The notes beneath the pieces were generated by a model. It did no database searches, was not told the origin of the DNA, and worked only from the letters and a program-made list of their open reading frames with translations. Positions 6,703 through 9,781 of a stretch of DNA of 9,781 bases are shown in pieces. Numbering within the stretch: the stretch's first letter is position 1; each line of letters begins with the position of its first letter. Origin of the DNA: Actinomycetota bacterium (GTDB taxonomy: Bacteria; Actinomycetota; Thermoleophilia; Gaiellales; Gaiellaceae); contig PLDP01000116.1 of the NCBI GenBank assembly GCA_003136795.1, positions 4,247 through 14,027 on the forward strand, given 5' to 3'. Position numbers and translations under genes: made by a program.

Positions 6703-7362
6703 GTGATCGAGGCCGTCCTCTTCGACTGGAACAACACACTCGTCCAATTCACGTGGGACGAGGAGTTGCTCGTCGAGGGGCATCGAGCCGCGCTCGGACG
6801 GGACGATCCCGCGTTCACCGAGCGCTACCGCGAGCTGATGCTCGGTGGTGGGCCGCAGCGTCCGTACGCCGAGGTGCTGCGCGAGCTCGGTGTGGACGAC
6901 CCCGATGCGTTCATCGACGCCGAGCACGAGGTGTGGCGGCCTGCGCACCAGGTGCTCGGCTCGGCGCAGGCGCTGCTCGAGTCGCTGCGAGGCCGCGGAG
7001 TCAAGACCGGCGTCGTCGCCAACTCGTGGCCCGAGCCTGCGCGGCTGCTGCGGGCGGACGCGGAAGCCTTCGGTCTCGCCGGCCTGCTCGACGTGATGGT
7101 CTTCTCCGACGAGGCGGGCGCCGTCAAGCCGGAGCCCGCGATCTTCCTGCAGGCGCTCGAGCAGCTCGGGGTCGAGCCGGCCAACGCGATGTTCGTCGGC
7201 GACCGGCTCGAGACCGATGTACAGGGAGCGGCGAACCTGGGCATGACGACCGTCCAGGCACTGTGGTTTGCAGCAGATGACACCTCAGCCCGCGTCGAGC
7301 CCGATTTCATGGCGTTCACGCCGATGGACGTACTGAACGCGCTGCGCCGTGTAGCGCTGTAA
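6703..7362 (+). CDS. HAD-superfamily hydrolase, subfamily IA-like, with D-to-N change in motif I
   Basis: A 219-residue cytoplasmic haloacid-dehalogenase-fold protein with a helical cap (about residues 15-85), like phosphoglycolate phosphatases and 2-haloacid dehalogenases. Motif I is LFDWNNTLV: nucleophile D8 is kept, but the second aspartate of DxDxT, the usual acid/base of phosphatases, is N10. Motif II is S108 (VVANSW), motif III K142 (AVKPEPAIF) and motif IV GDRLETD (166-172), all intact. The loss of the D+2 residue suggests weak or non-phosphatase chemistry, or another substrate. I chose GTG at 6703 because HAD proteins begin just before the hydrophobic strand and nucleophile. The ATG at 6658 would add 15 atypical residues and run 25 bp into the divergent antiporter gene. 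It ends 52 bp before the Cys-rich gene. Substrate unknown. Confidence 0.88.
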   Translation: MIEAVLFDWNNTLVQFTWDEELLVEGHRAALGRDDPAFTERYRELMLGGGPQRPYAEVLRELGVDDPDAFIDAEHEVWRPAHQVLGSAQALLESLRGRGVKTGVVANSWPEPARLLRADAEAFGLAGLLDVMVFSDEAGAVKPEPAIFLQALEQLGVEPANAMFVGDRLETDVQGAANLGMTTVQALWFAADDTSARVEPDFMAFTPMDVLNALRRVAL

Positions 7363-7379
7363 AGCCGAAAAGTCAAGTC

Positions 7380-7395
7380 TTGCGGCCGTCCGCAA
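7380..7395. repeat. Inverted repeat covering the -35 region (candidate operator)
   Basis: TTGCGG and CCGCAA are perfect 6-bp inverted arms around the 4-bp centre CCGT. The left arm coincides with the proposed -35 box, a typical place for a repressor or activator site. It is not followed by a T-run, so it is unlikely to be an intrinsic terminator for the upstream HAD gene. It is short, so chance cannot be excluded. Confidence 0.4.
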
Positions 7396-7408
7396 ACGCT
7401 CGGACAAT
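7380..7408 (+). promoter_or_regulatory. Candidate sigma-70-type promoter of the Cys-rich gene
   Basis: TTGCGG (7380-7385), a 17-bp spacer and GACAAT (7403-7408) match -35 and -10 boxes in 3 of 6 and 4 of 6 positions at ideal spacing. Exactly 6 nt separate GACAAT from the ATG at 7415, so the transcript would be leaderless. No Shine-Dalgarno sequence lies in the 52-bp gap. This is the best-formed promoter in the window. Confidence 0.55.
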
Positions 7409-7414
7409 GCATCC

Positions 7415-7831
7415 ATGACGCCAGAGCAGACTGCCGCCGCGCCGGCCCTGCCACTCCATCCTCAGGATGAGATGGAGTGCCGCCGCTGCGGCGTCCACTG
7501 CGACAAGGTCGTCTACCCGGGAGCGTGCCTCTCGCGCGGCTGCCCCTTCGTCTACTCGTACGAGGCGTGGGGGCACACCTACGTCGGCTGCATGCAGAAG
7601 GTCTACGACGTCGAGATCGACCTGGACATGCTGCGGGCCGCCGAGGCGCACAAGCCCGGCTTCGGCGCGATCCTCGCGCGGCGTCGCGTGCTGCCGATGT
7701 GCAAGGCCGAGATCGAGCGGACGTACGAGTCGCGGCTCGACGAGGAGCTCGGCTGCATCAATCCGGAGTTCGATGAGCTGCCGGTCGGCGAACCGACGTT
7801 CCGGGTCTTCGCGCAGCTCAAGAGCGGCTGA
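7415..7831 (+). CDS. Conserved-looking Cys-rich protein of unknown function
   Basis: A 138-residue soluble protein that I cannot assign. After a Pro/Ala-rich lead (1-18) it has CRRCGVHC (C22, C25, C29), YPGACLSRGCPFVYSYE (C38, C43), C59 in YVGCM, C96 in LPMCK and C114 in LGCIN: eight cysteines plus H28 and H54. That density and the CxxCx3C opening suggest a zinc- or iron-sulfur-binding fold. I have an impression of similar actinobacterial 'VVYPGACLxxGCxxVY' proteins, all uncharacterised. There is no signal peptide or membrane segment. ATG at 7415 is preceded by a good promoter with a leaderless arrangement. The 3' end overlaps the convergent DUF4349 gene by 14 bp. The upstream HAD gene is on the same strand, but the separate promoter suggests independent expression. 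Coding is supported by codon pattern and motif density; function is open. Confidence 0.8.
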   Translation: MTPEQTAAAPALPLHPQDEMECRRCGVHCDKVVYPGACLSRGCPFVYSYEAWGHTYVGCMQKVYDVEIDLDMLRAAEAHKPGFGAILARRRVLPMCKAEIERTYESRLDEELGCINPEFDELPVGEPTFRVFAQLKSG

Positions 7832-8792
7832 GCAGCGCGTCCTCGCGGCGGCGGCGGATCGTGCGGGCTGCGATCCAGGCGAGCCAGAGGATGAGCAGCA
7901 GCGGCGTGCCGAGCGCGAGCGCGTAGATCGCGCCGATCCCGAGCCACCGGAACGCGACACCGAGACCGTGCAGCGGCCCGTGGTGCGCCTTGGCCGGCTT
8001 GGGGGCGGCGGTCCCGAGGTGCAACCGGACGGTGGCGTAGCGCGCGGTGCGGACCGTTGTTGCCTCGGCGCGCTGCAGACCCTGGATCTGCCGGACGAGC
8101 GCGTCGATCCGGCTCGTGTTGACCGGGGACGGCGGCTGCGCTCGCAGGGCGGCGAGCTGCCGCTGCAGGCGCACGATCGTGCGGTCGGTTGCGTTCAGGG
8201 TTGTCTGCAGGTCCTGAATGTCGACCTGCTCGGCGGTGATCGTCCCGATCGCCGAGAGCCGCGCGATCGCTTCCTGCACGTGCGTGCGCGGGATCTTCAG
8301 CGTCAGGTCGGCGCTGCCGGTGTTGCCGGTCGTGACCGCGTGGACCGAGCCGGCGTAGCCGCCGAGCGCCTTCGTGATCCGCAGCGCCTGCTTGACGCCG
8401 GTCGAGACGCCGTTCGGCGTCGGCACGCGCAGGGCGAGGTAGGCGCCGTAGCGCTGGACGCGCGTCGTCGAGGGCGCGGGGGCGAGGGGTGCTGGTGTTC
8501 CCGTGGCAGCGCCGAGCGGGGGCGAGGCGACGGCGCCGTGGACGATGGCGGGTGTTGCGCGGTCGAGCGAGAGCTCGTTCTGCGCGTGGTGGGCTGGGCG
8601 CGTGTAGACGATCGTCGCGGCGACGGCTGCCGCCACGGGCAGCGCGATGATGAGCGCGCGGCGCCAGGTGAAGGTGCGGCGACGCACCGGGGTCGTGTCC
8701 GCGGCGGCGATCAGCCGCACGCGGGCACGCACTTCGGACGGGGCTTCGATGCGCGCGGCGCGCAGTTCCGCGACGAGATCACGCTGCGACAT
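7818..8792 (-). CDS. DUF4349 membrane protein, candidate regulator (anti-sigma) of the adjacent ECF sigma factor
   Basis: A 324-residue protein with a cytoplasmic N-terminus (1-43, motif VAELRAARIEAPSEVRARVR), a membrane helix (about 44-63), a Pro/Ala-rich linker (80-110), an extracytoplasmic DUF4349-like domain (about 112-260) and a second membrane helix (about 284-309) with a basic tail (RTIRRRRED). The domain shows YLALRVP, a GGYAGSV segment, a LTLKIPRTHVQEAIARLSAIGTI region and a coiled coil around 190-245, as in DUF4349 proteins. There is no cysteine anywhere, so it lacks the zinc anti-sigma motif (HxxxCxxC). It overlaps the ECF sigma gene by 14 bp, and AGGAGG sits 6 nt before its ATG inside that gene, so the two are translationally coupled. 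That arrangement is typical of sigma/anti-sigma pairs; direct binding is inference. The 3' end overlaps the Cys-rich gene. Confidence 0.85.
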   Translation of the reverse strand: MSQRDLVAELRAARIEAPSEVRARVRLIAAADTTPVRRRTFTWRRALIIALPVAAAVAATIVYTRPAHHAQNELSLDRATPAIVHGAVASPPLGAATGTPAPLAPAPSTTRVQRYGAYLALRVPTPNGVSTGVKQALRITKALGGYAGSVHAVTTGNTGSADLTLKIPRTHVQEAIARLSAIGTITAEQVDIQDLQTTLNATDRTIVRLQRQLAALRAQPPSPVNTSRIDALVRQIQGLQRAEATTVRTARYATVRLHLGTAAPKPAKAHHGPLHGLGVAFRWLGIGAIYALALGTPLLLILWLAWIAARTIRRRREDALLSRS

Positions 8793-9255
8793 GGAGCGCC
8801 TCCTCGAGTTTCTTGAGCGCCCGGTTCAGGCGCGTTGTGCAGTTCGTGGCCGAAATACCGAGCACGCTGGCGGCCGTGCCTGCGTCGAGGTCGAGCAGGA
8901 CGCGGAGCGCCACGACTTCGCGCTCGCCGGCGGAGAGCGCGCGCAGGGCGTTCTCGAGATCGGGCGAGAGCCCTTCGACGAAGCGCTCCTCGACGCGGTC
9001 GTGCTGGGCGGCGAGTTGTTCGCGACGGGTGCGCCGGCGCTCGGAGCGGAAGTGGTCGAGTGCGACGGTGCGCGCGACCTGGCAGAGCCAGGTGCGGACC
9101 GACCCGCGGTCGGGGGCGAAGCGGTGCCAGAGCCGGAGCGCGCGCTCGAACGTCTCACCGGCGAGGTCGTCGGCGGCGTCCCGGTCGCCCGTGAACCAGG
9201 CGAGGTAGCCGTAGACGTCGTCGAGGTGCGCTTCGGCGGCCTGGGTGAAGGTCAT
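8779..9255 (-). CDS. ECF-type RNA polymerase sigma factor (sigma-70 family)
   Basis: A compact 158-residue sigma factor containing only region 2 and region 4, as in the extracytoplasmic-function group. Region 2 spans about residues 8-71 (DVYGYLAWFTGDRDAADDLAGETF, then RGSVRTWLCQVARTVALDHFRSERRR), covering core binding and -10 recognition. A basic linker (72-95) leads to region 4 at about 98-153 (LSAGEREVVALRVLLDLDAGTAASVLGIS, then TTRLNRALKKLEEAL), the -35-binding helix-turn-helix. No extra C-terminal domain is present. The gene overlaps the DUF4349 membrane protein gene by 14 bp and is first in this unit. ATG at 9255 has no Shine-Dalgarno sequence. Assignment to a specific ECF group is not possible by eye. 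Confidence 0.93.
   Translation of the reverse strand: MTFTQAAEAHLDDVYGYLAWFTGDRDAADDLAGETFERALRLWHRFAPDRGSVRTWLCQVARTVALDHFRSERRRTRREQLAAQHDRVEERFVEGLSPDLENALRALSAGEREVVALRVLLDLDAGTAASVLGISATNCTTRLNRALKKLEEALHVAA
8799..8804 (-). promoter_or_regulatory. Strong Shine-Dalgarno of the DUF4349 gene within the sigma gene
   Basis: On the minus strand AGGAGG is followed by 6 nt and the ATG at 8792. It is the only textbook ribosome-binding site in the window. It belongs to an internal operon gene, in contrast with the unit-leading genes, which lack one. Confidence 0.75.
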
Positions 9256-9262
9256 CTCGAGT

Positions 9263-9292
9263 CAACTACGCCGCAGGTCGGCTTGGCGTCAC
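9263..9292 (-). promoter_or_regulatory. Weak candidate promoter of the sigma / DUF4349 unit
   Basis: On the minus strand GTGACG (9292-9287) resembles TTGACA in 4 of 6 positions. It is 18 bp from TAGTTG (9268-9263), which is followed by 7 nt and the ATG of the sigma gene. TAGTTG lacks the final T of a good -10 box. An ECF-type self-promoter was looked for; GAACT and CGTA are present, but 22 nt apart, which is too far. Confidence 0.25.
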
Positions 9293-9302
9293 AGTTCGAA
9301 AG

Positions 9303-9331
9303 GGTGTCTGACACCTGTGGTGTCAGACACC
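9303..9331. repeat. Tandem 13-bp palindromes forming a perfect hairpin (GGTGTC-W-GACACC x2)
   Basis: GGTGTCTGACACC (9303-9315) and GGTGTCAGACACC (9319-9331) are exact reverse complements around TGT, so the 29-bp element can form a 13-bp stem. Each arm is itself a palindrome around one central base, so it can also be read as two protein-binding sites or two REP-like units. The element lies between the nfo-like gene and the sigma gene. The nfo-like gene's final Gly, Val and TGA codons come from the right arm. After the hairpin the minus strand continues CCCTTTCG, a T-run too short for a convincing intrinsic terminator. No second copy is visible in this window. Confidence 0.85.
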
Positions 9332-9781
9332 GGTCCAGCGCGCGTGCAGGTCGCGCAGCTTCTGGATCTCGTCCGCGTTTGGCCCCTGCTTGTTCACGCC
9401 GGGCACTTCGAGATAGGTGCTCAGGTGCTGAAAGGCGGGATGGGCGAGGAACGCGCCCAGGCCTTCGCCCATCAGGCCCTCGCCGATGTTCGCGTGCCGG
9501 TCGCGGTTCGAGCCGAGCTCGGCCGCGCTGTCGTTCACGTGCAGCGCGCGCAGCCGGTCGAGCCCGATGCCGGTGTCGAGCTCGGCGACGAACGCGGCGA
9601 CGGCTTGCGGGTCGGTGACGTCGTAGCCCGACACGTAGAGGTGGCACGAGTCGAGACAGACCCCGAGCCGCGGGTGGCGGTCGAGCCGCTCCAGCAGCGT
9701 TTGCAGCTCTTCGAGCGAGCGGCCGATCGTCCCGCCGGCCCCGGCCGAGTTCTCCATCAGCAGCCACGTGTCGCCCTCGCA
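9323..9781 (-). CDS. nfo: Endonuclease IV (Nfo) family AP endonuclease, C-terminal part
   Basis: Endonuclease IV is a trinuclear-zinc TIM-barrel enzyme that cuts DNA 5' of abasic sites in base excision repair. The window holds the last 152 residues; the reading frame stays open to the right edge. The visible part contains LLMENSAGAGGTIG (with the metal-ligand Glu), GVCLDSCHLYVSGYD (Asp and His ligands), LHVNDSAAELGSNRDRHANIGEG (Asp-x-His ligand region) and a C-terminal LEVPG segment, in which the Glu matches the last zinc-binding glutamate. Family length is about 280 residues, so roughly half is missing because of the window edge, not gene damage. The protein ends ...HARWTGV, with the last codons lying inside the 9303-9331 repeat. 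The sigma gene starts 67 bp further on. Some sugar-isomerase-like proteins share the fold, but the DRHANIGEG motif favours Nfo. Confidence 0.92.
   Translation of the reverse strand, partial: CEGDTWLLMENSAGAGGTIGRSLEELQTLLERLDRHPRLGVCLDSCHLYVSGYDVTDPQAVAAFVAELDTGIGLDRLRALHVNDSAAELGSNRDRHANIGEGLMGEGLGAFLAHPAFQHLSTYLEVPGVNKQGPNADEIQKLRDLHARWTGV

Noticed and set aside
3260..8816. Several other long open frames (for example 3260-4498 minus, 3742-5193 plus, 7467-8816 plus)
   Set aside because: They are antisense or out of frame to genes with clear catalytic motifs, and have low-complexity Arg/Ala/Ser/Gly composition produced by the high GC at third positions.
9261..9266. TTGACT just before the sigma ATG as a -35 box
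   Set aside because: It lies only 5 nt before the start codon, so its -10 would fall inside the coding region and the promoter would miss the start.
9303..9331. CRISPR repeat or strong intrinsic terminator
   Set aside because: There are only two arms with a 3-bp centre and no spacer array, and only three T residues follow the hairpin on the minus strand (none on the plus), so neither label is supported. It is kept as a palindromic repeat.
9323..9781. Truncated nfo pseudogene
   Set aside because: The frame is open through the window edge with all expected C-terminal ligand motifs, so the missing N-terminal half is a window effect.

Overview
The window is 9.8 kb of very GC-rich, densely packed chromosome. 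It looks like a free-living actinobacterium, and a Thermoleophilia-type lineage (Gaiellales/Solirubrobacterales) is my best guess. That guess rests on base composition, GTG starts, start codons without Shine-Dalgarno sequences, and the protein families present (an ECF sigma next to a DUF4349 membrane protein, a variant peroxiredoxin, a Cys-rich orphan). It is inference; no 16S gene or other phylogenetic marker is present. I found no tRNA, rRNA, CRISPR array or insertion sequence.

Layout. 1-2213 (minus): rlmN (23S rRNA/tRNA adenine-C2 methylase), then typA/bipA (ribosome-associated GTPase, running off the left edge). 2280-2801 (plus): an orphan protein with a PAS-like N-terminal part and a Cys/His zinc-type C-terminus. 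2784-3335 (minus): a PrxQ/BCP-like peroxiredoxin. 3353-5657 (plus): a two-gene unit of low-specificity L-threonine aldolase and a class-C beta-lactamase-fold serine hydrolase, overlapping by 14 bp. 5654-6682 (minus): a CAX-type Ca2+/H+ antiporter. 6703-7362 (plus): a HAD-family hydrolase with an altered first motif. 7415-7831 (plus): a 138-aa protein of unknown function with eight cysteines. 7818-9255 (minus): an ECF sigma factor translationally coupled to a membrane-anchored DUF4349 protein, a plausible sigma/regulator pair. 9323-9781 (minus): the C-terminal part of an endonuclease IV (Nfo) family gene, running off the right edge.

Organisation. All three convergent pairs overlap at their stop codons (18, 4 and 14 bp), and two divergent pairs are separated by only 17 and 20 bp. 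Nearly every unit-leading gene lacks a usable Shine-Dalgarno sequence. Instead it carries a -10-like hexamer (mostly TANNNT) ending 6-9 nt before the start codon, the layout expected of leaderless transcripts. In the two tight divergent pairs, one -10 element could fire in both directions. The most distinctive non-coding element is a pair of tandem 13-bp palindromes (GGTGTC-W-GACACC) at 9303-9331, which supplies the last codons and the stop of the nfo-like gene.

Functionally this is mostly housekeeping (translation, redox, ion transport, DNA repair) with a few poorly characterised genes. I see no defence or mobile system. The genes most likely to repay attention are the sigma/DUF4349 pair, the Cys-rich orphan with its dyad-covered promoter, and the promoter architecture.
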